64,000 nt of DNA from Vogesella oryzae (GCF_902829295.1 NZ_CADEPL010000053.1:1-64000), one strand, 5' to 3'; positions 39,558 through 48,817 are shown, numbered from the stretch's first letter. The notes: generated by a model from the letters alone, not told the origin. A program made the numbers and translations.

Positions 39558-41498
39558 TTACGCCATTGCATCCAGGATTGACTGGAAGGTCTGCTGTGCA
39601 ACCTGGATTACCTTGCTTGACGCTTGGTATGCCTGCTGGAATTTCACGAGGTTAGCAGCCTCCTGGTCCAAATCGACGCCAGACAATGCTTGCTTCTTTT
39701 TGGTTACCTCGAGGCTAAGGTTTTTCTGGGCGGTCAACTGCACATCGGTAATGCTTCCGCGGCTGCCGACATAGCTCACGGTTTGAGCAAAGTACACTTC
39801 CATAGTTGAAGTGCGAGTAAAGCCCGCATCCGTGATTTTGGGATAAAGCGAAGTCGCGCCACTCTTGCTACTTGCCAAAATCGGCTTTGATTGCAGGTTA
39901 TTGATGGCCAACATATTGCTGTTATCAACACCATTGATGCCATCAGTCGCCGGGTCGCGAGCCCGAATGGTCAGGTTTGTCGTCCCCGTCAAAGGCAAAG
40001 ACTCCGCCTTGAATGCCAACTTTACTGTCTGGCCAGCAGGAGAAGTCATTTCGAACTCCCACACCCCCTGTTGGGAAGCTGATTTGGAAATGGCTGTAAA
40101 GGTATAGCCTGCCGCAGTAGTACTTGGCGTCCCAAACACGGGATTTGTCGTAGCATCAAAAGGAATCTGGATAGAATTCGGTGGTGGCAGCACATCAAAA
40201 AGTCGTGCATTCGGCTCTTTGCCAACAAATGGTGTGGCATTGTCCTGATGCAAGTAAGCCTCTTGCCATACAGACGTTATGCTTGGCTGCACCAGAGAAC
40301 CATCCGGGTTAAAGGCCGGTACCGCCATAACACCAGATGACATGGCCAATTGTGCCGGGTTTGAAACCTTGACCCCCAAGTGATCGATGGCCAAACGCAA
40401 TGCCAATGCCTCATCGGTAATAGTGGTGGCCTGTTCAGCCTGCAAACGTTCAGCCCCGAGGTCGACAAACAAGCCACCTGTTTGCGCAATGTACGGGCCG
40501 GTACTGGCTGCCGGATCAAGATAGGACTGAGTTGAGGCAGGCTCGTACTGACCAGTCAAATCCACGCCCAAACCATGCTGCCGGTTAACCGCGTCGGTAA
40601 ACTCGACTGCAAGGTTGCCCAAATCGATCTGCACACGCGGAATATCCTGCTCCAACAATTGCAGATTACCCTGCAGTTCACCACCTTTGATATCCGAATA
40701 CTGCAGTTGTATCGGCGTTGCCTGCCGGGTATTTACATAGACCTCGATCGAGCTCTGGGTCGATTTGGTTGATAGTGTGGAGTAGTCGGAGCCAACCACC
40801 AATGCTGAACCATTATCGAGAAACACGTTGTAGTTACCATCGTCCGACTGCACCATGCTGACATGAACCACTTTATTCATATCAACTACCAGTTGATCAC
40901 GTTGATCCAGCAGATCGTTAGGTATCTTGGCATTGCCATCGGACAAAATGGTGATTTGCCTGTTTATCTTGGCCAAATTCTCGGCCAGCGTATTGATACG
41001 CTGAACATTCACCTCTACTTCGCCCCGCAGGTTTTGCCGCAACTCTTCTATCTGGCCATTGGTCGTCTGAAAGCGGTCCACAAGGGCCTGAGCCTGGCTT
41101 AATACCACCTGACGAGTGGCCACGGAGGTCGGGTTGGCCGCGGCCGTCTGCATCGCAGTAAAGAATTGCTGCACCGAGGCCATGATGCCGGTGGAGCTAT
41201 CGGTCAACATATTGTCGATGGTGCCCAGAGCATTCTGCTGTGCCTGCAGCGAACTGATATTCGCGGTAGCAGTACGATTCTCCACTTCGACAAACTGGTC
41301 AAACATGCGGCTTACACTGGCAATATCGGCCCCCTGCCCCAGAAAGCCGAAGCCGTTGTACTGTGGCAAGGCAGCCTTTTGAGATACCACTTGGCGTGAA
41401 TAGCCTTCAGTATTCACGTTACTGATGTTGTGACTGGTGGTTTCCAGGTTCACCCTGGCAGCTGACACGCCGCTCGCACCCAGATTCAACAGATTCAT
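39558..41498 (-). CDS. flgK: Flagellar hook-associated protein 1
   Basis: The 646-residue junction protein caps the hook. The N-terminal rod/hook signature is MNLLNLGASGVSAARVNLETTSHNISNVNTEGYSRQ, in parts. The C-terminus (SGVDLDQEAANLVKFQQAYQASSKVIQVAQ) matches the FlgK/FlgE family. A large insert in the middle (about residues 320-560) is the variable exposed region. It follows flgJ by 50 bases. One GTTGGCCGC word (41133) lies near its 5-prime end. Confidence 0.96.
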   Translation of the reverse strand: MNLLNLGASGVSAARVNLETTSHNISNVNTEGYSRQVVSQKAALPQYNGFGFLGQGADIASVSRMFDQFVEVENRTATANISSLQAQQNALGTIDNMLTDSSTGIMASVQQFFTAMQTAAANPTSVATRQVVLSQAQALVDRFQTTNGQIEELRQNLRGEVEVNVQRINTLAENLAKINRQITILSDGNAKIPNDLLDQRDQLVVDMNKVVHVSMVQSDDGNYNVFLDNGSALVVGSDYSTLSTKSTQSSIEVYVNTRQATPIQLQYSDIKGGELQGNLQLLEQDIPRVQIDLGNLAVEFTDAVNRQHGLGVDLTGQYEPASTQSYLDPAASTGPYIAQTGGLFVDLGAERLQAEQATTITDEALALRLAIDHLGVKVSNPAQLAMSSGVMAVPAFNPDGSLVQPSITSVWQEAYLHQDNATPFVGKEPNARLFDVLPPPNSIQIPFDATTNPVFGTPSTTAAGYTFTAISKSASQQGVWEFEMTSPAGQTVKLAFKAESLPLTGTTNLTIRARDPATDGINGVDNSNMLAINNLQSKPILASSKSGATSLYPKITDAGFTRTSTMEVYFAQTVSYVGSRGSITDVQLTAQKNLSLEVTKKKQALSGVDLDQEAANLVKFQQAYQASSKVIQVAQQTFQSILDAMA

Positions 41499-41548
41499 CG
41501 TACTCTCCTTACCACTCTATATCGGCAGCATGGCCGTTAATTGAAGCC

Positions 41549-42454
41549 TTACAGGGCAACAACACTCTTGGCCACTGCCTGCAGCTTGGCAGCATATGCC
41601 GGGTCGGTGGCGTAACCGCCACGCTGCAATGCCTGCGCATAGGCGCCGAAATCGCCGCCGAGATTCAATGCTTGCCGGTAACGCGGGCTGTTTTCGATCA
41701 ATTGCGCATAATCATCAAATGCTTGTCCATAAGACTGGTAGGCACGGAAGCTCTCTACCTGCTTTTTCGCCTTGCCCGACTCATATTCGGTAGTCAATGC
41801 CGCCACCGAGTCGCCCTGCCAGTTAGTGGATGCCTTGATACCGAACAGATTGAAACTGTTCTGGCCATCAGGTTGCCGCAACATGCGTCGCCCCCAGCCA
41901 GATTCCAACGCCGCGTGCGCAACCAGCACCTCGGGTGCGACCCCCAGACGTTCGGCCGCGCGACGGGCATGCGGCAACAGGGCGGCAACAAAACCGGTTT
42001 TATCGCTGGGCAACGCGTCAGTGCTACTGTCTGGTGTCGCGGCAGCAGTAGAACTCAGCCCATCCCCATAGGCTTGCTGCAATCGGGCTCGGGACACGAC
42101 AGGCGGCAATTGCACGCCAGGCGGCGGCAATTCTTGCTGCCCATCGGACAGATTTGCCTGCCGCATCAGCTGCTGCGTCAGCATGTTGGCAAGCCCCATA
42201 CCGCCAGATTGCACCATGCCCTCTACCAGCTGCTGGTCGTACATCCCGCGGAAAGTATCCATCGCGCCAGTGTCATCTTCACCACCCAGCGAGTTTTCAC
42301 GCATTGCCGACATCAACTGCCCTAGCAGCAGGCCTTCAAACTGGCCCGCCACTGCCTTCAGCGCCGCCTTGGGATCCTTGTGCGACAGCGCGGCAATACC
42401 CTGCGTGGCGGCAGGGTCCATTACCAGCTGGTTTGAAAGTGTAGGCAGGGACAT
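41549..42454 (-). CDS. flgJ: Flagellar rod assembly protein/peptidoglycan hydrolase FlgJ
   Basis: The 301-residue protein has the N-terminal rod-cap domain (AVAGQFEGLLLGQLMSAMREN and TFRGMYDQQLVEGMVQSGG). The C-terminal glucosaminidase domain (PEVLVAHAALESGWGRRML, NSFNLFGIKA) carries the catalytic Glu in ALESGWG. It cuts peptidoglycan so the rod can pass. The ATG at 42454 gives MSLPTLSNQL. A terminator separates it from flgI, so flgJ-flgK-flgL may have a second promoter. Confidence 0.95.
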   Translation of the reverse strand: MSLPTLSNQLVMDPAATQGIAALSHKDPKAALKAVAGQFEGLLLGQLMSAMRENSLGGEDDTGAMDTFRGMYDQQLVEGMVQSGGMGLANMLTQQLMRQANLSDGQQELPPPGVQLPPVVSRARLQQAYGDGLSSTAAATPDSSTDALPSDKTGFVAALLPHARRAAERLGVAPEVLVAHAALESGWGRRMLRQPDGQNSFNLFGIKASTNWQGDSVAALTTEYESGKAKKQVESFRAYQSYGQAFDDYAQLIENSPRYRQALNLGGDFGAYAQALQRGGYATDPAYAAKLQAVAKSVVAL

Positions 42455-42505
42455 GCTGAAGTGCTCCGGTAATAATCACCCTTTCACAGCAAGAAGCGGG
42501 CCAAC

Positions 42506-42529
42506 AAAAAAAGCACCCGCAGGTGCTTT
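42506..42529 (-). terminator. Terminator between flgI and flgJ
   Basis: An 8-bp stem (AAAGCACC / GGTGCTTT) with a 4-base loop is followed on the minus strand by a run of seven T. A GTTGGCCGC word (42535) sits between the flgI stop and this hairpin. Confidence 0.85.
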
Positions 42530-42551
42530 CTCATGTTGGCCGCAAATCGCC

Positions 42552-43649
42552 TTAGATGATCTGCAGATCAGCCTTTAGCGCACCGGATGACTTCATTGCC
42601 TGCAGAATCGAGACCAGGTCCTGCGGTGTGGCGCCTACAGTATTGAGTGCGTTGACGACCTGCGACAAGGAGGCGCCACCAGGCAGATTGATCACCTTGC
42701 CGGCATCGGACTTGATGGCAACATTAGCCTGGTTGGTGGTTACGGTATTGCCGCCACTCAACGGTGCTGGCTGGCTTACACCCGGGGTATTGTTGACGGT
42801 CACGGACAAATTGCCATGCGCAATGGCGCAAGGCTCCAGTTTCACCGCCTTGTTCATGACAATGGACCCGGTGCGGGCATTAATGATGACCAGAGGTACC
42901 TCTTCGCCCGGCTCGACATTGATATTTTCCAGCCGCGACAGGAACTGGATGCGGCTATTGCTATCCTGCGGCGCCCGGATTTCTACCGTGCCGCCATCAA
43001 GCGCACGCGCGGTATTGGCCCCGAACTCGCGATTCACGGCCATCACCACATGATTGGCGGTGGTAAAGTCCGACTCGGCCAGATTGAGCATGACCACTTC
43101 GCTACTGGCAAAGGCATTAGGCACCTCGCGCTCGATAGTCGCCCCCGCCGGGATGCGGCCAACACTCAAATGGTTAACCTGTGCCTTGCTGCCCCCTGCG
43201 GCCGCACCGGCGCCACCAACGACCACATTCCCCTGCGCCAGCGCGTAAATCTGCCCATCCGCCCCTTTCAATGGCGACAGCAGCAGCGTTCCGCCCTTCA
43301 GACTCTTGGCATCACCGATAGAGGAAACGGTCACGTCCAGCGGTTGGCCGCGACGGCCAAAGGGCGGTAATACCGCGGTCAGCGACACCGCCGCCACGTT
43401 CTTGGGATCAATCTTGGTACCCGCCGGCACCTGGATTCCCAACTGGTTAAGCATATTGGCCAGCGACTGGGTGGTGAACGGAGAAGAACTGGACTTGTCG
43501 CCACTGCCATCCAGCCCCACCACCAGACCATAGCCAAGCAGCGGGTTGGAACGGACGCCAGCCACGCTGCTTATTTCCTTCAGACGCTGCGCGGCCTGTG
43601 CATTCACACACAGCAAGCCCGCCAGCAATACCAGCCACAAACGTTTCAT
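42552..43649 (-). CDS. flgI: Flagellar P-ring protein
   Basis: The 365-residue protein has a signal peptide (MKRLWLVLLAGLLCVNAQA) and the P-ring signature (RLKEISSVAGVRSNPLLGYG, then VVGLDGSGDKS). It ends with TVGATPQDLVSILQAMKSSGALKADLQII, in parts. It assembles in the peptidoglycan layer around the rod. It follows flgH by 14 bases in the rod/ring operon. Two dispersed words occur inside it. Confidence 0.96.
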   Translation of the reverse strand: MKRLWLVLLAGLLCVNAQAAQRLKEISSVAGVRSNPLLGYGLVVGLDGSGDKSSSSPFTTQSLANMLNQLGIQVPAGTKIDPKNVAAVSLTAVLPPFGRRGQPLDVTVSSIGDAKSLKGGTLLLSPLKGADGQIYALAQGNVVVGGAGAAAGGSKAQVNHLSVGRIPAGATIEREVPNAFASSEVVMLNLAESDFTTANHVVMAVNREFGANTARALDGGTVEIRAPQDSNSRIQFLSRLENINVEPGEEVPLVIINARTGSIVMNKAVKLEPCAIAHGNLSVTVNNTPGVSQPAPLSGGNTVTTNQANVAIKSDAGKVINLPGGASLSQVVNALNTVGATPQDLVSILQAMKSSGALKADLQII

Positions 43650-43663
43650 GTCAGCTTTACGCC

Positions 43664-44338
43664 TCAGAACGGCATCACTGCCAGGAAAATCTTCTGCAAC
43701 CAGCCCACGTCGTTATAGAAACGACTGCGCCCCTCGTTGATCTGCTCGATGCGGGCATCCGCCAGCCTGGTCGACGCAATGGTGCGATTCTGGGCAATAT
43801 CACGCGGGTTGACCACCCCGGACAGGCGGACGAACTCGTGCTCGCTATTTACCTTGAGCTGCTTTTCACCGCTGACCAGCAAATTGCCATTCGGATAGAC
43901 ATCGATCACGGTCACGGTAATCGTCGACTGGAAGCTGGTGCTATTGGAACTGCTGCTCTTGCCAGAGTCGCTGGCCGAACCACTACCACTGAGAGTAGTA
44001 CCCGCCAGCTTCTTCTCCAGCGCCCCCGGCACAAACGGCAACGACAGCGAGGCACCGACAGAGCCGTTTATACTGGACTGGCGATTACCGGCAGAATCTT
44101 CCTTGTTGGACGAGGTCGAGCTCTCGCTAATGGTAACGGTCAGCAGATCACCAACCCGCAGCGGCACCTTGTCCTCGAAGAACGGCTGATAGCTACTGGC
44201 ACCGAAAATAGAACCCTGCGGCGACATGGCCACCGCCGCCGGTTGCGGCCGGATCGACATCGGCTGCTGGGTAATGGGTGGCGACTGGGTACTGCATGCC
44301 ACCAGTAGCAAAGACATCATCGGCAGCCATTTTTTCAT
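43664..44338 (-). CDS. flgH: Flagellar L-ring protein (lipoprotein)
   Basis: With ATG 44338, supported by AAGG 8 bases upstream, the protein has 224 residues. Its lipoprotein signal peptide ends LLLVACS, with the lipid-modified Cys near residue 15. The conserved core includes SIFGASSYQPFFEDKVPLRVGDLLTVTISE in parts and a C-terminus rich in conserved Asn/Arg (GVVNPRDIAQNRTIAS). It forms the outer-membrane L-ring. Upstream TTG/ATG candidates at 44356 and 44344 have poorer spacing. Confidence 0.95.
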   Translation of the reverse strand: MKKWLPMMSLLLVACSTQSPPITQQPMSIRPQPAAVAMSPQGSIFGASSYQPFFEDKVPLRVGDLLTVTISESSTSSNKEDSAGNRQSSINGSVGASLSLPFVPGALEKKLAGTTLSGSGSASDSGKSSSSNSTSFQSTITVTVIDVYPNGNLLVSGEKQLKVNSEHEFVRLSGVVNPRDIAQNRTIASTRLADARIEQINEGRSRFYNDVGWLQKIFLAVMPF

Positions 44339-44365
44339 CGCCATCACCTTACTCAATCAACCCGG

Positions 44366-45145
44366 TTACAGCTGCGTCAGACGCTGCAGCATTTCATCAG
44401 AGGTCTTGATTGCCCGCGAGTTCATTTCGTACGCACGCTGCGCCTGAATCATGCCCACCAGCTCTTCCGCCACATTGACGTTGGACTCTTCGAGAAAACC
44501 CGATTTGATGGCACCAAAGCCCAGCAAACCGCCGGTACCGGCAATAGGTGCCCCCGAAGCAGTAGTCTCGCGGTAAAGATTACCGCCCAGCGACTCCAGA
44601 CCCGGGGAATTGATGAAATCAGCCAGTTCGAGCTGACCGGCATCGACACGGGTGGTACTGCCTGCAGGAATGTAGGAGACGGTGCCATCGGTAGACACCT
44701 CGATGGCTGTACCATCAGGAATGGTGATTTCCGGCTGCAGCGGATAGCCCTCGGATGTCTCCAGCCGGCCGGTAGAGCCGCGCTGGAACTGGCCATTACG
44801 GGTGTAGGCAGTCTCGCCGTCCGGCGTTGTCACCTTGAAGAAGCCTCGACCATTGATAGCCAGGTCCAGCACATTGTCGGTAGTCGACAGGCCGCCCTGG
44901 GTGTGCACCCGGGCAGTCGCAGTTGCCGCCGAGCCCAGACCGACATGCAGGCCAGTCGGCAGCTCCTCTCCGGTTTGCAGACGCGAACCCGGCTCACGCA
45001 AGGTCTGGTACATCAGGTCTTCGAACACCGCATTGCTGCGCTTGAAGCCCTTGGTAGCGACGTTGGCCAGGTTATTGGAAATCACGTCCAGCCGGAACTG
45101 GCTGGATTCCATGCCGGTCTTGGCGATGTAGAGCGAACGCATCAT
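44366..45145 (-). CDS. flgG: Flagellar distal rod protein
   Basis: The 259-residue protein starts MMRSLYIAKTGMESSQ and has the rod signature NLANVATKGFKRSNAVFEDL. Its C-terminal helix is LVGMIQAQRAYEMNSRAIKTSDEML, in parts. It is the major distal rod subunit, in the order flgF-flgG-flgH. Confidence 0.96.
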   Translation of the reverse strand: MMRSLYIAKTGMESSQFRLDVISNNLANVATKGFKRSNAVFEDLMYQTLREPGSRLQTGEELPTGLHVGLGSAATATARVHTQGGLSTTDNVLDLAINGRGFFKVTTPDGETAYTRNGQFQRGSTGRLETSEGYPLQPEITIPDGTAIEVSTDGTVSYIPAGSTTRVDAGQLELADFINSPGLESLGGNLYRETTASGAPIAGTGGLLGFGAIKSGFLEESNVNVAEELVGMIQAQRAYEMNSRAIKTSDEMLQRLTQL

Positions 45146-45171
45146 GGTGCGGTTACCTGCTTATCTTGTCG

Positions 45172-45909
45172 TTACGCGTTCAGCGACAGAATCTGTGTCG
45201 CCTGGCGGGCATCCTGATCCGCTGTTTGCATCATGCGGACATTCAGATCGTATTGTTTGGCGTGGCTAATCATCTGCACCAGGCTGTCAACGGCATTGAC
45301 GTTGCTGGCCTCCAGAAATCCGCTACGCACCCGCACCGCCGGATCGGCATCGGCATCCTCGCCATTACTCTGGCGGAACAGGCCGTCATCTCCCTTGTAC
45401 ATGGTGTTGGCCGGCGGGTTGACCAGCTTGATGCGGCCAACCTCTTGCGGTTCGCCACCATTGGCCGGAATGGCAAACACATAGCCATCCTGACGCACAT
45501 CCACCTTGTAGCCTTCCGGAATCTGCAGCGGGCCACTCTCTCCAGCAATTGCCATGCCAGTTCTCGTGCGCATGGTGCCGGTCGCATCCAGCTCGAAACC
45601 GCCATTACGGGTGTAGGCTTCGCCGCCATCCGGCAACTGCACGGCAAAAAAACCCGGCGTCGTCAGCGCAAAGTCGAAATCATTGCCGGTTTGCTGCAGA
45701 ACACCCTGCGACAAATCGTGACCGATGGTGTTATCCACCTGGTAAATGCGCGTCGGGGCACCATCGCCCACCACCGGCAAGGCACGGAACGATGCCAGGT
45801 CGGCCTTGAAACCATTGGTGTGAACGTTGGCAAGGTTGTTGGCCGTCGTTGCCTGTTGCAGATCCACATGCTTGGCGCCGTTCATTGCCAGATACAACAT
45901 CTTGTCCAT
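45172..45909 (-). CDS. flgF: Flagellar proximal rod protein FlgF
   Basis: The 245-residue protein starts MDKMLYLAMNGAKHVDLQQA and has the rod motif NNLANVHTNGFKADLASFRA. The C-terminus (SLVQMISHAKQYDLNVRMMQTA) is typical of FlgF. A dispersed word (45433) falls within it. Confidence 0.95.
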   Translation of the reverse strand: MDKMLYLAMNGAKHVDLQQATTANNLANVHTNGFKADLASFRALPVVGDGAPTRIYQVDNTIGHDLSQGVLQQTGNDFDFALTTPGFFAVQLPDGGEAYTRNGGFELDATGTMRTRTGMAIAGESGPLQIPEGYKVDVRQDGYVFAIPANGGEPQEVGRIKLVNPPANTMYKGDDGLFRQSNGEDADADPAVRVRSGFLEASNVNAVDSLVQMISHAKQYDLNVRMMQTADQDARQATQILSLNA

Positions 45910-45935
45910 TCAGTTCACACCTTTCAGATCAATGG

Positions 45936-47216
45936 TTAGCGGAGGTTCAGCAGCGTCTGCAGCACCGAGTCCTGGGTCTTGATGGTCTGCGCGTTGGCCT
46001 GATAGTAACGCTGCGCCACGATCATGTTGACCAGTTCCTGGGTGGTATCCACGTTGGAATCTTCCAGAGCACCGGACTGCAGCGCCCCCAAACCGGCGGA
46101 GTCGGGACTACCGACCGTCTTGGCGCCGGCGCTATCGGTATATACCCAGCGGTTGTCCCCTACCGGACGCAGACCCTGCGGATTCACAAAGTTGTACAGT
46201 TTGATGTGGCCAACGTTCTGCACATAACCATTGGAAAACCGCGCGCTGACCAGACCATCACCACCGACGTTAACACTGGCCAGGCTACCCAGCGGATAAC
46301 CGTCATTATTCAGCCCGGTCACCGCAAACTCGCCGGCATACTGCGTGGTTTTGCTCAGATCGATGGTAATCGGGTTAGCCAACGTCACGCCTTCTGCGAC
46401 ACCAATCTGGAAAGTCGGTGGCGTCGGGCTATTTAATTGCCCCAGCGAATCGAAGGTAATCTGGTAAGGCGGGTTGGCCGGTGCAGCCGTGCCATCGGCG
46501 TTGGTAACGGTACCGCCATCAAGCTGCCGGTACACATCCCAGGTATTGGTCGCGGCATTACGCTTCACGAAGAACACCGTCACTTCGTGCGGCGAGCCGA
46601 AGTTGTCATAGAACTTGCTGGTATTGGTATAGGAGTAGGAACCCCGCACCGTCACATCCGGCACATCGTAACCACCGCCGGCGGCATAGGCGATTGCCGG
46701 GGTACGGGTGGCGTCGGCGTCGAGGTTGAAACTCCAGTCGATATTGGTGGTGGCCTTGGCCACGCCCTGCGCCAGGTTGGCAATGTTCAACGGGCCTTCG
46801 GCGCCGATCTCGTTACCGAAAGAGTCCAGCTGGTAACCGGTCAGGAAGTAACCATTGTTCTCGAAATAGCCATCCTTGTTCAGCTTGAACTGGCCATTAC
46901 GGGTATAAGCCGATACGCCATCGCCCGATTCTGCGGAGTTCACCTGAAAAAAGCCCGGGCCGGAAATCGCCAGATCCAGCGGGTTTTGCGTCGTGGTGAC
47001 GTTGCCCTGAAAAAAGCTTTGCGCCACGTTTACCGTCTGCACACCGATACCCACCTGGGTATTGCTGATTGCCGACAGGCTGTTGGCGTAGATATCGGCA
47101 AACTCGGCACGAGATTGCTTGAAACCCACGGTATTGGCGTTGGCAACGTTGTTACCGATGACATCCAGCGATTTACTGGCTGCATTCAGACCACTCAGAC
47201 CTTGCTGAAAACCCAT
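45936..47216 (-). CDS. flgE: Flagellar hook protein
   Basis: The 426-residue protein starts MGFQQGLSGLNAASKSLDVI and has the motif GNNVANANTVGFKQSRAEFA. It ends with the hook helix ELVNMIVAQRYYQANAQTIKTQD, in parts. It polymerises into the hook on the FlgD cap encoded just upstream. Length is normal for the family. Confidence 0.96.
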   Translation of the reverse strand: MGFQQGLSGLNAASKSLDVIGNNVANANTVGFKQSRAEFADIYANSLSAISNTQVGIGVQTVNVAQSFFQGNVTTTQNPLDLAISGPGFFQVNSAESGDGVSAYTRNGQFKLNKDGYFENNGYFLTGYQLDSFGNEIGAEGPLNIANLAQGVAKATTNIDWSFNLDADATRTPAIAYAAGGGYDVPDVTVRGSYSYTNTSKFYDNFGSPHEVTVFFVKRNAATNTWDVYRQLDGGTVTNADGTAAPANPPYQITFDSLGQLNSPTPPTFQIGVAEGVTLANPITIDLSKTTQYAGEFAVTGLNNDGYPLGSLASVNVGGDGLVSARFSNGYVQNVGHIKLYNFVNPQGLRPVGDNRWVYTDSAGAKTVGSPDSAGLGALQSGALEDSNVDTTQELVNMIVAQRYYQANAQTIKTQDSVLQTLLNLR

Positions 47217-47236
47217 GATGCTTTCTCCTCGAATGC

Positions 47237-47926
47237 TTAAGCCGTAATCAATTCAACATCCGTCAGGCCGACGCGCTGACCGGAAGAAAGAATCAACTGG
47301 GGTTGTCCACTTTCAAATGCCACCGCGCTAACCATATAGCCTTGCAGCGAAGTTACCGGCACGGCCGTGCCGGCATTGCTGGCACTAACTTGTACGCTAT
47401 AGCTGCCGTCCGCCACTGCCGCGCCATTCATGTCCTTGCCATCCCAGGTGTAGCTGAGCATGCCGGCATCGCCACCAGCCACATCCAGAGAGCGCACCAG
47501 CTTGCCGTTGCTGTCGCGGATATCCACCGACACCTTGTCGGCCGGTGCAGACAACTTGACCAGCCCTGGCGCCGTACCGTTCTGCAGATTGAGGCCATTG
47601 CCACTCGACAGCACTTTCTTGCCGATGACGTTTACCGCGGCCATCGACTGGCCCGACAGCTGCGCATCCATCATCACTTTCAGCGTCGAGTTGAGCTTTT
47701 CCAGCCCGGACACGGTGCTGATCTGCGACATCTGTGTCGTCATCTGGCTGTTGTCCATCGGATTCAGCGGGTCCTGCGATTTCATCTGAGTGGTCAGCAG
47801 CTTCAGAAAGCGGTTCTGGATTTCTTCGGCCGACGTTACGTTGGCCGCATTGGCCGACTGGCCGCTGGTGCCGTTGATCTGGTCAAGCGCCGTCTGGTTG
47901 TAGGTCGAACTGGCAATGGTGGACAT
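47237..47926 (-). CDS. flgD: Flagellar hook-cap/assembly protein FlgD
   Basis: The ATG at 47926 has GGGAG upstream and gives 229 residues; a GTG one codon earlier is less likely. The N-terminal conserved part is FLKLLTTQMKSQDPLNPMDNSQMTTQMSQIS, in parts. Next come the FlgD Ig/tudor-like regions (VSVDIRDSNGKLVRSLD, YTWDGKDMNGAAVADGSY). It caps the growing hook. One dispersed word (47840) encodes part of the N-terminal variable segment. Confidence 0.95.
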   Translation of the reverse strand: MSTIASSTYNQTALDQINGTSGQSANAANVTSAEEIQNRFLKLLTTQMKSQDPLNPMDNSQMTTQMSQISTVSGLEKLNSTLKVMMDAQLSGQSMAAVNVIGKKVLSSGNGLNLQNGTAPGLVKLSAPADKVSVDIRDSNGKLVRSLDVAGGDAGMLSYTWDGKDMNGAAVADGSYSVQVSASNAGTAVPVTSLQGYMVSAVAFESGQPQLILSSGQRVGLTDVELITA

Positions 47927-47946
47927 CACACTCTCCCGGCTTCAGC

Positions 47947-48357
47947 TTACTGACCCAGCTGCAAAGTCTTTTGCAGCAAGGTTTTGGCAGTATTCACAAT
48001 TTCCACGTTGGTCTGGTAGGAACGCGATGCGGAGATCATGTCCGCCATTTCTTCCACCAGATTCACGTTGGACATCTTCACGTAACCGTTTTCGTCGGCC
48101 AGCGGGTGACCCGGCTGGTACTTCATGCGAAACGGCGAGGTATCTTCCACGATGGCCGTCGCACGCACTCCGGCCACCTGCGGCACATCGGAGGTTACCG
48201 GCGTCGCGGTAAACACCACGTGACGGGCGCGGTACGGCTCGCCGGTGGAGCTGGTGCTGCTTTCGGCGTTGGCCACATTACTGGCCACGATGTTCAGGCG
48301 CATCGACTGAGCAGTCAGCGCGGAGCCGGCAATATTGAAGACGTTAGACAGCGACAT
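47947..48357 (-). CDS. flgC: Flagellar basal-body rod protein FlgC
   Basis: The 136-residue protein has the N-terminal rod motif (FNIAGSALTAQSMRLNIVASNVANAES in parts). The C-terminal helix is MADMISASRSYQTNVEIVNTAK. It lies 2 bases after flgB, indicating tight coupling. Confidence 0.96.
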   Translation of the reverse strand: MSLSNVFNIAGSALTAQSMRLNIVASNVANAESSTSSTGEPYRARHVVFTATPVTSDVPQVAGVRATAIVEDTSPFRMKYQPGHPLADENGYVKMSNVNLVEEMADMISASRSYQTNVEIVNTAKTLLQKTLQLGQ

Positions 48358-48359
48358 GA

Positions 48360-48767
48360 TTATTGCCCGCCTTTGATGGCATCCATCAGGCCGCTGATAC
48401 GGCGACCGAGGAATGTCAGGGTGCTTTGATATTTCAGCGCGTTATCGGTAAACGCGGAACGCTCCACATCCATATCCACCGAGTTGCCGTCGATGCTGCG
48501 CTGTACCGCGCTGCGGTACTGCAGGCTGGCACCTGCCGGCTGCAGGCCATGACCGGCCATGTGGCGGCCATTGGTCAGCGTCATGCCCAGCGAGCCATCC
48601 TGCGAGCTGGTCTGCGCCTCAAGCGCCTTGGCGAAATCGAAATCGACCGCCTTGTAACCCGGGGTATCGGCGTTGGCGATATTGCCGGCAATGACTTCTG
48701 CCCGCGCGGCACGCAAGTCCAGCGAGCGCTGCAGAAAATCGAGTTGCTGGGACATCTTGTTCAACAT
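48360..48767 (-). CDS. flgB: Flagellar basal-body rod protein FlgB
   Basis: The 135-residue protein starts MLNKMSQQLDFLQRSLDLRA, matching the FlgB N-terminus MLxKL seen in homologues. The rod motif is AGNIANADTPGYKAVDFDFA. An internal ATG at 48755 is an alternative. First gene of the flgBCDEFGHI unit, with a sigma-54-type promoter 33 to 50 bases upstream. flgA, flgM and flgN are not in the window. Confidence 0.95.
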   Translation of the reverse strand: MLNKMSQQLDFLQRSLDLRAARAEVIAGNIANADTPGYKAVDFDFAKALEAQTSSQDGSLGMTLTNGRHMAGHGLQPAGASLQYRSAVQRSIDGNSVDMDVERSAFTDNALKYQSTLTFLGRRISGLMDAIKGGQ

Positions 48768-48799
48768 GGCACGATACCGAAGGAGGAATGACCGCGTTA

Positions 48800-48817
48800 A
48801 AGCACGATGTGTGCCAA
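48800..48817 (-). promoter_or_regulatory. Sigma-54-type promoter upstream of flgB
   Basis: The minus strand reads TTGGCACACATCGTGCTT. GG of the -24 element and GC of the -12 element are exactly 10 bases apart, close to the consensus TGGCACG-N4-TTGCA. The -12 GC is about 35 bases before the flgB ATG. Confidence 0.75.
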
